A DNA stretch of 64,000 bases, taken from Aricia agestis (Eukaryota; Arthropoda; Insecta; Lepidoptera; Lycaenidae). Under the pieces are notes generated by a model that was not told where the DNA came from, did not search any database, and saw only the letters and a program-made list of their open reading frames with translations. Positions 32,363 to 42,920 of the stretch are shown one piece after another; within the stretch, counting starts at the first letter, position 1, and each line of letters begins with the position of its first letter. Both the position numbers and the translations under genes were made by a program. Location: NCBI RefSeq assembly GCF_905147365.1, contig NC_056413.1:3364501-3428500 (forward strand). The letters run 5' to 3'.

Positions 32363-33465
32363 CGTTTTCACACGAGACACGACACGACACGACAAAATGC
32401 GGTGACGACTCCGGGTGCCATACATTTCTATGTACCGTTTTCACACGGTACCGCACGACACACGATTGTGAGATGACAATCCGCTATGTCGTCACGTTTT
32501 TGTTTACAGATAATATATAAATAAATTCTTTATTGAAAAATTGTTAAATAAATAATAAATCATAATCTCACAGCCTGCCAAACTGCATAGCGGTTTTCTG
32601 GCGAGCATTACGCAGCGATATTACATCTACATCATAACCAGTATTATAATATGGTAATAATTAACATTTAACATGGGCGTAGCGAGCATCTGGCAGGTTT
32701 TTTATACTATACATAAATATTATATTATGACTACGTTTTATAATAAGCTTAACTATCAGCTTAGGACCCCAACAATAGATGACATATTTTTAAGAAGTAA
32801 TCGCTGGTTTACACGCATAAATTGCTTATCGAGGTAACAGCTAAATTTTAACTTAATTTTGGGTTATTAATTGCATGTAAACACAAAATTTAGTAGCAAG
32901 TAGCAAGTTCAAATTTAGTTTTTTAAGTAAGTATATCATGTCGACTACTTATCTACTTAATAAGTGTAAGCCAGCCATATGTTTTTGACGTGGGAGAGCC
33001 ATGCTTCGGCACGAATGGGCCGGCTCGACCGGAGAAATACCACGTCCTCACAGAAAACCGGCGTGAAACAGCACTTGCGCTGTGTTTCACCGAGTGAGTG
33101 AGTTTACCGGAGGCCCAATCCCCTACCCTTTTCTCTTCCCTACCCTCCCCTATTTCCTTCCTCACCCTCCCCTGTAGTTCCCTTCCCTACCCTCCCCTGT
33201 TACCCCTTAAAAGACCGGCAACGCACCTGCAGCTCTTCTGATGCTGCGAGTGTCCATGGGCGACGGAAGTTGCTTTCCATCAGGTGACCTGTTTGCTCGT
33301 TTGCCTCCTTATTTCATAAAAAAAAAAAAAGTGAATATGGTGTCGTCGCAGAAATCGTTGCTCGTGTGAAAACGTTCAAACGACAGACTGTGTGACGTCT
33401 GTCGTGCAATTTATATTTGTCTATGACACGTGTCGTGACTCGTGTCTCGTGTGAAAACGCCGTAA
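32363..33465. mobile_element. TIR element 'gcgttttcacacgagacacg' holding SINE copy 3
   Basis: The left end gagcgttttcacacgagaca and the right end tgtctcgtgtgaaaacgcc form an inverted repeat, and an inner cgttttcacac block recurs. Flanks share gtaa. The interior carries SINE copy 3 (32988-33330) and AT-rich sequence. No transposase. Confidence 0.65.
32988..33330 (+). mobile_element. SINE copy 3
   Basis: Plus orientation: acgtgggagagccatg near the possible pol III head, the CCCTACCCT-rich centre, the catcaggtgacc block and an A-tail at 33318-33330. Confidence 0.85.
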
Positions 33466-33532
33466 TTCGTAAGCCGCAAGAAAAAAGCGTAGACATGGCG
33501 TAGACGCATATCTATGACAGATAGCACCACAC

Positions 33533-33552
33533 TCTTCTTCTTCTTCTTCTTT
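33533..33552. repeat. CTT microsatellite
   Basis: (CTT)n, about 6 units, in the intergenic region near the LINE fragment. Confidence 0.7.
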
Positions 33553-33683
33553 TTAATAATGGCTCCTTGGTGAGTTGCCAATATCAGAGTGAGTGGCAAA
33601 GACTCTGTGTTGAAGAAGGTCTAATGCTTAAACAAGTGTACGGTGAACCTAAAACAACACAAACATTTAGGGTTAGTTACTAC

Positions 33684-33872
33684 TATACTGTACTCGGCGA
33701 AACATGGCGGTAGCGGTCATTGACTCCCTGTCAAAAACTTGTCATTTTCTATACAAAGCCGCGAGTGACAACATCTGACACTTCATTGTCAATCGCGGTT
33801 TGTATAGAAAATGACAAGTTTTTGACAGGGAGTCGATGACCGCTACCGCCACGTTTCGCCGAGCACAGTATA
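33684..33872. mobile_element. Foldback MITE (about 189 bp)
   Basis: The arms of about 75 bp start tatactgtactcggcgaaac and end gtttcgccgagcacagtata. The tgacaagtttttgacaggga block is mirrored inside. No ORF. Confidence 0.8.
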
Positions 33873-33934
33873 ACTAATTACAATTTTATTTTATTAGTAT
33901 CAATAAATGTACATAACACTTTAATAAATGACGT

Positions 33935-34160
33935 ATTTACAAAACATAACACAGATTTAAAATTGATAGGACGGGGAATGGTTGCGGGGAGAAGATCATA
34001 TAGGGAAAGGGGTTATTAGGACAAGAGAAAAATATATGATCTAAGGTACCTTCGTCTAGCCCACACTCACAAAGGGAACTATCCCTTACCCTAATTTTTG
34101 CAAGAAAGACAGGCGAGCAACAATGTCCGAGCCTACCTCGACAAATTGTAGAGCTCACTG
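33935..34160 (-). pseudogene. Fragment of an I/jockey-type LINE ORF2 C-terminus
   Basis: The translated segment LGHCCSPVFLAKIRVRDSSL ... CECGLDEGTLDHIFFSCP corresponds to the Cys/His end of ORF2, like that of the element at 23750 but not the same copy. The right side is cut by a SINE-tail fragment. Confidence 0.7.
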
Positions 34161-34280
34161 TTTTTTTTTTTTTTATGAAAGAAGGGGGCAAGCGAGCAAA
34201 CGGGTCACCTGATGTAAAGCAACTTCAGTCGCCCATGGACACTCGCAGCATCAGAAGAGCTGCAGGTGCGTTGCCGGCTT
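34160..34280 (-). repeat. SINE/LINE 3' tail fragment
   Basis: gggtcacctgatgtaaagca, tcgcccatggacactcgcag and gcaggtgcgttgccgg adjoin a T-rich end. Confidence 0.75.
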
Positions 34281-34893
34281 ACATGCTTCTTTAGCACCAC
34301 ACTCGAAAGCAAAAAGTTTGATTGACTTTAACATCTTTGTTGGGATATTTTTTATCGATGTTACCAGAAGGAAAAATAATATTATAGCTGTTATGTTACA
34401 AAAATACAATACAGTACCTTTTAATGAAAATATTTTATTTTAAAATACTATTTTCATGAAATGTATTTTAGTTACAAATAACTCAGTAGTGACATCTAGT
34501 ACAATTTATGATAAAATCTGATGCGAAAGCTTTACAAGCGCCATCTCATATTTTGCGACGGAGTTATTTACTATTATTTTCCTACCAAATTAAAAAGTAA
34601 GCATTTCATACAATAATTGGGTACTTGGCTGGTCTTCTTTATTTTGGAGGTTTAAAATTCTTATGTTACCGTGTCAAACATTCTAAGATCGTACACCCTG
34701 GCTTTTACACTTTACGGTACCGCCACTAGTCACTACAAATAAGTCGTTGTTGCCATATTAAAATTACTGTCAGTGTCAACTGTCAACAACGACTTCAAAT
34801 TCTGAAAAGTGTCAAAATCACGTCAAAATTGAAAATTAAAATTGTGCGTTTCTTTTGGATATTGACGTCCGTCGGTGAGGGAGGTTATTAAAG

Positions 34894-36721
34894 ATGTAAG
34901 TTTTATATCTCTTTATATTCTAGTAATCGTTATAGTTAAATGCATTTTAGTATATTTGTTATTACACCAAATCTTTGTTCATTTCCATTTTGTACAGATT
35001 TTTACTATTCCTCTCATTTCTAATGCACACCACCTAACTTTGTTAACCTAACTTTTCAGGTCGAAAGTATCGCGTGATACGCTTTACGAGTGCGTAAATG
35101 CCGTCCTTCAGGCATCGAAGGACAAAAAACGTCACTTCTTGGAGACTGTTGAACTACAAATCGGATTGAAGAACTATGACCCACAAAAGGACAAGCGTTT
35201 CTCCGGCACTGTCAAGTATGTTTACCTGGATAGCACATTTTAGTGGACAGTGATAATTTGGATGTTTAATCCATGTACTGTGATAGAGCTTTACATCTCT
35301 CCATCTGGCTATATACCTAATATACCAGTAGCCTGGCTCAAGTATACTAATTATGTCCACCAAAATGTGTCTGGACAGGGAGTCTGCGAAAGCTGACGGG
35401 ACTTTACCCGAAGTCTTTAAATAATGGGTAGGATAGCTTCGGCTTTCCGAACTAATAAAAGGCTTAAGGAGGATTGGGTAAGCCCACACTTTTGTAGATG
35501 TAGAAAAGCAAAATGTAAATGAGTGTGTGTGAATTATGTTTTTACTTTTTAATACTACATTCAAGAAAGTGGCCAAGTGAAAATAATGATGATTCTATAA
35601 AATTGCATGTATTATCTGACAAATTGATGACCAAATGGTACTGACTTTTACCTGCATTCATTTATAATTTAAATTCTCCTTCCTATTGCTCAATATTTAC
35701 AATATTTCAGGCTCAAGTACATTCCTAGGCCTAAAATGCAAGTGTGTGTTCTGGGTGACCAGCAGCACTGTGACGAGGCCAAGACCCTGAATGTACCGTG
35801 CATGGACGCCGAGGCTTTGAAAAAGCTGAACAAGAACAAGAAGCTTGTGAAGAAACTAGCCAAGAAGTAAGTTTCTGTCAAATGACTAAGTTTTATGTGC
35901 CATTGAAGGAATTGATTCATAGACAGATGGCAGACCTTGTCATTTGATCAGGTTTTGTCAATTCAATGTTAATTGTGATCTGTCAGCTGGGTTTGACGTA
36001 ATGCAACCAAACTACTTAGGTCCCCGATTTGCATAGGAATCAACTTCTCTGATAGTACATAGGTCTGCCATCTATTGAAAATAATTAACCAAAGTTGTTT
36101 TTATAACCACAACAATTTTGTATTACAGGTATGATGCTTTCCTGGCGTCTGAGTCTCTTATCAAGCAGATCCCTCGTCTCTTAGGCCCCGGTCTTAACAA
36201 AGCCGGAAAGTTCCCTGGTCTGTTATCTCACCAGGAATCCATGACCCAAAAGATTGATGAAGTCAAGGGCACTATCAAATTCCAGATGAAGAAGGTATGT
36301 AAGAAACCTATAATGGCTATGTTAACTTACATTAAGTTGGTGCATTATCTAAATTTTGCAAACAAATGTTAATTTTATATTCAATACTATATTCACACTG
36401 GTCTAACCTAGTAACTATGGACAAAATATCTTATTACAGAAAATATTCTATACTGGGTTATGCCAGTTACTTAATAATTATAAGAAATAATGATTTGAAA
36501 CTTGCTCTAGATCCAAATCTATGTTTCATATTAAAATAAACTTTTTACAGGTACTTTGTCTGTCGGTTGCTGTTGGTCATGTAGACATGACACCTGACGA
36601 GCTGGCACAGAATGTCCACTTGTCAATCAACTTCTTGGTGTCTCTGCTGAAGAAGCACTGGCAGAACGTACGATCACTTCACATGAAGTCCACCATGGGG
36701 CCACCCCAAAGATTGTACTAA
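34894..36721 (+). CDS. RpL10Ab: 60S ribosomal protein L10a (RpL10A)
   Basis: Five exons: 34894-34895 (AT of the start codon), 35060-35215, 35711-35866, 36129-36294 and 36551-36721. The start codon is split AT|G by a 164-bp intron with a GTAAG donor. The 216-aa product carries the L1-type fold of uL1: DTLYECVNAVLQASKDKKRH, LKYIPRPKMQVCVLGDQQHC and QIPRLLGPGLNKAGKFPGLL. It forms part of the L1 stalk of the large cytosolic subunit. The intron before exon 4 holds a MITE (35919-36074). A pyrimidine run TTTCTTTT about 45 bp before the ATG could be a 5'-TOP start, as is usual for ribosomal proteins, but this is unproven. The last exon ends in MKSTMGPPQRLY. The gene converges on FANCD2. Confidence 0.96.
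35919..36074. mobile_element. MITE in RpL10A intron 3
   Basis: The ends atagacagatggcagacct and aggtctgccatctat form an inverted repeat, and the interior matches part of 7630-7775. Confidence 0.65.
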
Positions 36722-36783
36722 TTTTAATATACTTTGACTACCTACTGATTTTTTTCTTTTACTTATCAACTTATCTAGCTTAG

Positions 36784-36921
36784 CCCCAATTTCACCAACG
36801 ACTGTTAAAGTTAAAGCTCAAATTAGTATCACATTACCTCTTTCGTTTTTCTTATGAATGAAAGAGAAGACTTGACATTTTAACAAGCTGTTAGCACTAA
36901 CAGACGTTGGTGAAATTGGGG
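36784..36921. mobile_element. MITE with 17-bp perfect terminal inverted repeats, in or next to RpL10A 3' region
   Basis: ccccaatttcaccaacg at the left and cgttggtgaaattgggg at the right. It begins 63 bp after the stop codon, so it may lie inside the 3' UTR. A candidate AATAAA is at about 37046. Confidence 0.8.
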
Positions 36922-37001
36922 AAAAACAACATAAATAGCATACTTGGTTCAGCCTTCGGGCCTCCAACTCCAAGTTGAATAGTGAGTTAATAGTTATTAC
37001 A

Positions 37002-37033
37002 GCTACGAATAATAATAGTTTTTATTATTCGTA
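37002..37033. repeat. Short palindrome ctacgaataataa
   Basis: The arms ctacgaataataa and ttattattcgtag surround a short centre, between the two converging genes. It may act as a transcription boundary, which is only a guess. Confidence 0.45.
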
Positions 37034-37529
37034 GTATTACAGACAAAAATAAAACTAATTACTAACATACCGTACTATATAATTTAGGGTCAGTCCATAC
37101 TGGTCCTAAGATTGGTGTAGCAGAGGGATTTGTAGACTGTAAAAACAGGCAGTATCTACAGATTGACGCAAGTAAATTTTTAGACGACTTTCCATTGGTT
37201 TGAAGCAATTAATAAATTTAAAGACTGAAATGAAAGTAGTGTTCGAACTTTGCGATTGATCATAATGACCATAGCGCGTTCGTGTTCATATTTTGCTGTT
37301 AGTGAGTGTAGACTCACGAATAAAACTGCTATGTTTAATAAAAGTAAAAATGTTTATTTCAGTTTTTATTAAGTATGTACTAAATTTCAATTATCACAGC
37401 CGCCAGAACTAATAATAATATTAAAAGGGTTGTTTATTATTTTTCCTTGAAGTTGATGTATTTCTTGGTCAAGGCACTGACGTGCTTGCTTTCCAGTAAC
37501 TTACAAAAACTTGACTTGAATCGTTTCGG

Positions 37530-40500
37530 CTAAACTATATCGCTCAAGCTTTTTGAATCAGGATCTAACATCTCGTCGTCAGTATTGTCACTATCATCAG
37601 GCAGCTGTTCGTCGCAGTCTTCCACAGATTCCTCTGTCTCGACACTTTCCTGTGAAGCTATTATCTCACCGTGAATATTCTTATTCTTTAGATTGCCCAT
37701 CCAAAATGCTTCCGAGCATTTGTTTGCTGTTAAAACTGCTTTAACTTTATAGATCAGCGTCTCAAGCTGTTGCCTCATGTCTGGTACTTTACTCATGAGT
37801 GCTGTATCTTTTTTCAAACGGGAGTGACAACATAAGGACTGCAAAAATCGTGTAGTTTGTTGAAGGATTTTTAATATTTCCAAAATCTCCTGTGTTCTGC
37901 TCTTGAATTCTAACTCCAGTATTGGTATTCCTTGTGAAATAAACAGCTTAATCATCGGTAAAGTCTTTTTAAAGAAGGCTGTTAAATTATTTCTGTTTTC
38001 GAGCGTTTTAGATATTTCAGACATACATCTTAGTATAATCGCCACATCTTTCCATAGTTCTAAATGCTCGTTATTTGTCAGGCCCTTGTTTAATCGACTT
38101 TTTGTAACATCTTGTAAAGCAGTGCCAAGGTTTCGATAAATAACTGGGAAATTAGCTTTATTAATACATTTAAATGTATTAAGCGTGTTATTTCGACTTT
38201 TAAGTGCTTCAATTTCATTAACCAATAATAAACTGATATTCTTTAGAGATAGAACTTCGTTATTTATGAAAAACACTTTAGCTATAATGTCTAGATTTTG
38301 ATTAAATGCAAGCCCTTTTTCTAAAATACCATCTAGAGTTTGCCATGACTGAGATAAGAAATTGTTTGCAAGTTCCCTTTGAATTTTTGACACTGTAGTC
38401 GAGCTACTAGCACTAAAGTCTTTAATGATATTTAAAAATTCTAAAAGCGCTACTGCACTTGAAATCTGAACGCAATATTTCTCATGTTTCTGTACGTATT
38501 TTGCCACAGCGAACACCAAGTCTTTTAAGGAAACAGAATTATCATTATCCACATTAAAAATAGTACGCAATGAAGATTTCAATAAAGCTATGTTTTGATT
38601 TTTGAATCCAATCCACCTAAAATAAATAGTGAAAAGATTGTAAATGTATTCCAAGCATAAAACATATCGATGCATTTCAGGAGGATATGAAATTAATTCG
38701 TTTTGAGAATTTGTATGCAAATGATTATCCAAATGTGCGATGACAAATTTCAAGTGTTCGACGACTTTAGGTAAAACATCATGAACTTTCCTAGCGCATT
38801 CCTCAGCTTTTGAACTATTATACATTTCAACATTATCTTCTTTGCTTAGAAAGTTATTACGTTTTATCTTTGATAAAAGAACTTTTTCTAGATTAGAATT
38901 TACGTACTGTAATATAAATACTAGTATTTCGGTTGTAAGTCCTGTATCTGCTTCGTTATCGCCCACTAATTCAGCGTTTAATAAATCCAGCAAACTCAAA
39001 TCCAGTGATCTAAAAAATGCATTGTCCATTACACCAATTTTGTTTTGGATTGAACGCAAATTATTTTGTGTGGCTTGCGTGCGCCCTGTCTCCGGTAGTA
39101 CAGAATCGTCCTGATTGTGCTTCTTTTTATTATTAGCAGGTTTACTGTTGAGTGCTTTTGGTACAGATTTTTCACCGATATTGCCTTTAAAGTTGATCAA
39201 ATAAGACGGAGGAGTATACTTAAAATTGATTTTTAGCAAAATTTGGTTTATTATAGTTTCTATTTTGTGAATATGCATGATCCTGAGAAATATTTTTGAT
39301 CTAAGACCAAGATCTGATTGAGAAGCGAAAGCATTTATAAGCTCCCGAAACCAATTAGAACAATGTACTAAACAATCCAAAATATTTATGACAGCTGGGT
39401 TGCTCATGTCTTCAATAGAATCGACATCAAATATGGGCATGACAACAGGGCATCCTAATAGTGCATCTATACTTGAAAGATCTGACTCATATTTTTTCTT
39501 GTGAAGTATCTGAACAGCATGGAAAAGAGGCGGCAACATGAAAATATTGACGTCGTCTTTTTCCTGCAAAATCAATCCTCCAATGTTTATAGCAATCATT
39601 TCATCCATTTCACTATCGGTATTTAGGCAATATTGCATTCCCAATTTTATGTCACCAATCCTGTCACATTCTATGTTATCAACAATAAAATTATGTTGTA
39701 AATCATTAGTGACTGCATCAGCTATCCAAGCCAGGAATTGTTTACTGATGCTTGGTAATGTAGTTATAATGTTACTCAGTTCGTCATAAAACAATGTAAT
39801 CATGTTTGGAAATCTTCTTGTGCTGCGATTAATTAACTCAATAATTTGAGCTGCTTCATGAAGATCGCCTTCAGGGAAATGGCTTATGGATCCATAAGTT
39901 ACATCTTCTGGTGGTTCTGCCACATCATTTTCATCTATAGTGGATTTAATGAGGTATTTCACAGCATGAGTCCCAGCTAGTATTCCTTGTGTCTTAATTT
40001 GTAGATTAGAGCTTCCCAATTCTTTCCTTATTATCATGTGGATGTCATCCCTGATAACAGAATTTTCAAAACTATATGCCAAGCCACAAACAAGGTTCAT
40101 CACTGCCTTTATTTCTGATAGGGACATATCATCAGTTCTATCCAGCAACATCAGCATTTGTATACTTTGGGGTTTAAGTAAGCTAATATCATTTTCTGCT
40201 ACACTGTTCAATATAGATAAAATGCTCAGCAGGCAGTTTTTATTTGTTAGTCCTAATTGTAGGAGCTCTGCGACTACAGTTTGACTACAATCTAGTAGTT
40301 TGCTAAACATTAACATGTAAATATGGGAAGAAAATGTTTGCAACATTGGTTCTGTAGAATTTTTCAATAGACTATTAGTCAAATTAATTAAATGTTTTAT
40401 GTATTCCTTTAAAATGGGAATAAAATTTTCGAACACTTCATCAATCAAATCAACTCTTAAAATGTTAAGTTTAATTTGCTTCTTTAGTACGTTTTCAGCT

Positions 40501-41561
40501 TGCTTTTGTTTTTCTTCAGAGACAGAAAAGAAAATCAACAGTATAATAAAATCTATTGCCTTATGATCAGCATTTATTTTACATCCAGAAATTGCCTTCA
40601 TCCAACAGTTTGCAACAAGTTTTGAAGATATTATTGAATTCCTTATTGCAGATGCCGTAAGGATTTGACTGGTGGCTATATCCTGAGGCTTTGATATTGA
40701 AGATGGCCAACCTAGAGCATTTCTTAGCCCATGTACTGCTTCTTTATATACATTGTTATCTTTAGATCCCGGCATCAGAAGAAATTTAACAAAATTTGGA
40801 AAGTGATGACATTTAGATAATACTGTTAGAATGTTTAAAGTCCTTTTTTGCAGTCGCTCATATTGTTCTTCAGATAAACACAGATATGATAAGCAGTCCA
40901 GAATGGCTGGAATCAGATCATGATCTTCACTCATTATTCGGCTTATTTCAGTAGCAATATTGTCATGTTCCTGGTCTCCAATTATATCAGGTATGGCTGT
41001 CACTATTTCTAATTTAACTATTTTTTCCATAGTAACATCCAACAGGTTTATAATATGTGTGGCTATTTTTTCCCCATCAACTATATTATCTAAGCCAGAA
41101 AAGCATTTGAGAATCATTCGTATCCAAGACGCACACTTAGATTCAGCAGCCAAATCAATAGCCAGTTCAAATACATAATTTACCAGTTTGTTTTGAAGTA
41201 TTGGTATATTTAAAAGTATTCTTATTACACTGTCGCTTACCGAAATTTCACTGTCGTCGGTGCTCCGAACAATATTTGGAAACAAATAGTACCTAAATAT
41301 ATTAATGTCCTTACATTCTTCTGCCAAACTCGAGTAGAATTTTGACACATTTTGAGGATAGTCGACATGTTGTTGCAACGCCTTCTTAATATTACGAATA
41401 AGAACCACAACTTCCACAGTAGTAACACACTTAACAGGTGGATGTTTTATAAGTAAACCACAGTCTTTTAATGTAGACTTGAAATAGTCTTCCCGCCTTG
41501 GATTCTTAGGTTGACTTGTTAGAGTGGTTTCATTTGTTTGAGAAATTCGTTTTAAGCTCAT
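37530..41561 (-). CDS. FANCD2: Fanconi anaemia group D2 protein (FANCD2), single exon, 1343 aa
   Basis: The central scaffold of interstrand-crosslink repair; it is monoubiquitinated as a FANCD2-FANCI clamp on DNA. One open frame from ATG to TAA, rather close to the vertebrate length (about 1450 aa). By-eye similarity is spread along the whole chain: the N-terminal helical repeats (IPILQ, GLDNIVDG, PDIIGDQEHD), the middle (DDIHMIIRKELGSS; NRSTRRFPNMITLFYDELSN), LLGCPVVMP and SNWFRELINAF, then TPPSYLINF. Lys523 in LQIKTQGILAG aligns with the human monoubiquitinated Lys561 (inferred). The C-terminus is strongly acidic (EESVEDCDEQLPDDSDNTDD). No intron is visible, though vertebrate FANCD2 has more than forty exons. 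It diverges from mRpS14 and converges with RpL10A. Confidence 0.93.
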   Translation of the reverse strand: MSLKRISQTNETTLTSQPKNPRREDYFKSTLKDCGLLIKHPPVKCVTTVEVVVLIRNIKKALQQHVDYPQNVSKFYSSLAEECKDINIFRYYLFPNIVRSTDDSEISVSDSVIRILLNIPILQNKLVNYVFELAIDLAAESKCASWIRMILKCFSGLDNIVDGEKIATHIINLLDVTMEKIVKLEIVTAIPDIIGDQEHDNIATEISRIMSEDHDLIPAILDCLSYLCLSEEQYERLQKRTLNILTVLSKCHHFPNFVKFLLMPGSKDNNVYKEAVHGLRNALGWPSSISKPQDIATSQILTASAIRNSIISSKLVANCWMKAISGCKINADHKAIDFIILLIFFSVSEEKQKQAENVLKKQIKLNILRVDLIDEVFENFIPILKEYIKHLINLTNSLLKNSTEPMLQTFSSHIYMLMFSKLLDCSQTVVAELLQLGLTNKNCLLSILSILNSVAENDISLLKPQSIQMLMLLDRTDDMSLSEIKAVMNLVCGLAYSFENSVIRDDIHMIIRKELGSSNLQIKTQGILAGTHAVKYLIKSTIDENDVAEPPEDVTYGSISHFPEGDLHEAAQIIELINRSTRRFPNMITLFYDELSNIITTLPSISKQFLAWIADAVTNDLQHNFIVDNIECDRIGDIKLGMQYCLNTDSEMDEMIAINIGGLILQEKDDVNIFMLPPLFHAVQILHKKKYESDLSSIDALLGCPVVMPIFDVDSIEDMSNPAVINILDCLVHCSNWFRELINAFASQSDLGLRSKIFLRIMHIHKIETIINQILLKINFKYTPPSYLINFKGNIGEKSVPKALNSKPANNKKKHNQDDSVLPETGRTQATQNNLRSIQNKIGVMDNAFFRSLDLSLLDLLNAELVGDNEADTGLTTEILVFILQYVNSNLEKVLLSKIKRNNFLSKEDNVEMYNSSKAEECARKVHDVLPKVVEHLKFVIAHLDNHLHTNSQNELISYPPEMHRYVLCLEYIYNLFTIYFRWIGFKNQNIALLKSSLRTIFNVDNDNSVSLKDLVFAVAKYVQKHEKYCVQISSAVALLEFLNIIKDFSASSSTTVSKIQRELANNFLSQSWQTLDGILEKGLAFNQNLDIIAKVFFINNEVLSLKNISLLLVNEIEALKSRNNTLNTFKCINKANFPVIYRNLGTALQDVTKSRLNKGLTNNEHLELWKDVAIILRCMSEISKTLENRNNLTAFFKKTLPMIKLFISQGIPILELEFKSRTQEILEILKILQQTTRFLQSLCCHSRLKKDTALMSKVPDMRQQLETLIYKVKAVLTANKCSEAFWMGNLKNKNIHGEIIASQESVETEESVEDCDEQLPDDSDNTDDEMLDPDSKSLSDIV

Positions 41562-42920
41562 TGTTCACTATTATAACTAAAGTTATCAAACAAATAAATA
41601 CATCCTACTTTTTTGCTTTTTCTTCCGACTTTTTCAAAGTCAATCGTATTCGGTATTTTATAAATACAAACACAAACTCATACTTGAAATTCAATGAATT
41701 CATGACAGATGATGACACTTGACAGATCACCGTCCACCGACAAAATATGACAAGTTTTTTTTTTTGGCTTCAGGTGTTTGGCACTGAGTACTGACACTGG
41801 GGGTGTACTTTGCCACTTGCCAGTTGCCACTTTGCCAGTGCCACTGTATATATTTAAATTTCTTCTTTCATAGACAATAATTATTAATTTTCATCTGCGT
41901 GTATCGTCCAATGGACTCTGATAGGACTAGAGTCATAGGCCATAGCACGGCACGAAGCTTAGTATGCACAGAAATTAATACTTCTATTCGTAGTTCGTGT
42001 ACTTCGTACTTCGTACGAGTTATCTACGAGACGAGTTACGACACGGTACAGTCTACGCATCAAGTGTTGCCAGAGTATACTCAGCCCAGGTTGCCATTTG
42101 TAGGTTCAAATGTTGCTATCTGAAACCAAATGTTGCCATTAGAAAAAAAACCTGTAAAAAAACGTTCTGTGCCTTTTAGTAATATTAAAATAGTTATACC
42201 TACCTATTGAGTATATGATTTTTTTCGATTTAAATTTTTATCAACCAAAATGCAGAGCAATAAAACAGTAGGTTTTATTGCTCTGCATTTTGGTTGATAA
42301 AAATTTAAACCGAAAAAAATTATGTTTTCAAAAAATGTTAATCCTTTTGGTTGATAAATAATTGATTCCACAAATTTTATCACACACAAAGAATTTATTT
42401 AAAACACTACGTATTAATTATCTGCTCTGTGGTCACAAAGTTTCTTCCATTTTTGTTTACATAAAATTACTTTTATCTCTATAGCTTTACCAAAATAGAC
42501 CTTTTGTTGGTAGAAATATGGGTACAATTTGTTTGTCTATTATATAAGTATTGTTTTCATTTGGGAAAATGCGTTCAAGATTTTGATTTTGTTCAATTCG
42601 ATGAGTTCAGTTCATCTGCGATATATATATTCGATTTTTTTTTACAGATGATCGCGTGACAACTGGACAAGTCGAAAAGTTGCCAAAAAGTTGCCGTTTG
42701 AGCTCGGTTGCCATTTGGTTGCCACGAAAGGTCAAATGTTGTCAAAATGGCAACCAAAGTTGCCAAATGGCAACGCTTAACGCATGTGCGGCCACGGCAT
42801 AAAATCTAAAAATATATAATTGTCTAGTGATTTTGACAAGTTGGAAAAGAAGGAACCTACCCTACGCAAAACCTGAAAAATTTATAAAAATCTTCCTAAT
42901 TTTCATAATAATAATTTAAA
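41562..42920. other. Divergent intergenic region between FANCD2 and mRpS14
   Basis: Upstream of both genes, so it presumably holds both promoters; no TATA box is clear. It carries many ttgcca/tggcaa motifs near 41810-41845, 42085-42140 and 42660-42775, and a perfect foldback at 42215-42322. Confidence 0.5.
42215..42322. repeat. Long palindrome (arms about 50 bp)
   Basis: tttatcaaccaaaatgcaga is mirrored by tctgcattttggttgataaa, with matching agcaataaaac and gttttattgct nearer the centre. The loop is only a few bases. Confidence 0.8.

Larger units (their letters stand above)
29102..34893. other. Intergenic: repeats only
   Basis: Between the LINE and RpL10A, the stretch from 29441 to 30487 shows no gene or repeat that I recognise, and the rest is small TIR elements, SINE copies and LINE fragments, listed separately. 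Confidence 0.5.

Noticed and set aside
35154..35576. 140-codon minus-strand ORF over RpL10A
   Set aside because: Shadow of exon 2 and intron; no family similarity.
38842..39114. Plus-strand ORFs within FANCD2
   Set aside because: Antisense shadows of a conserved gene.
37530..41561. FANCD2 as a processed pseudogene
   Set aside because: The frame is open over 1343 codons with conserved residues along its length, so it looks functional.
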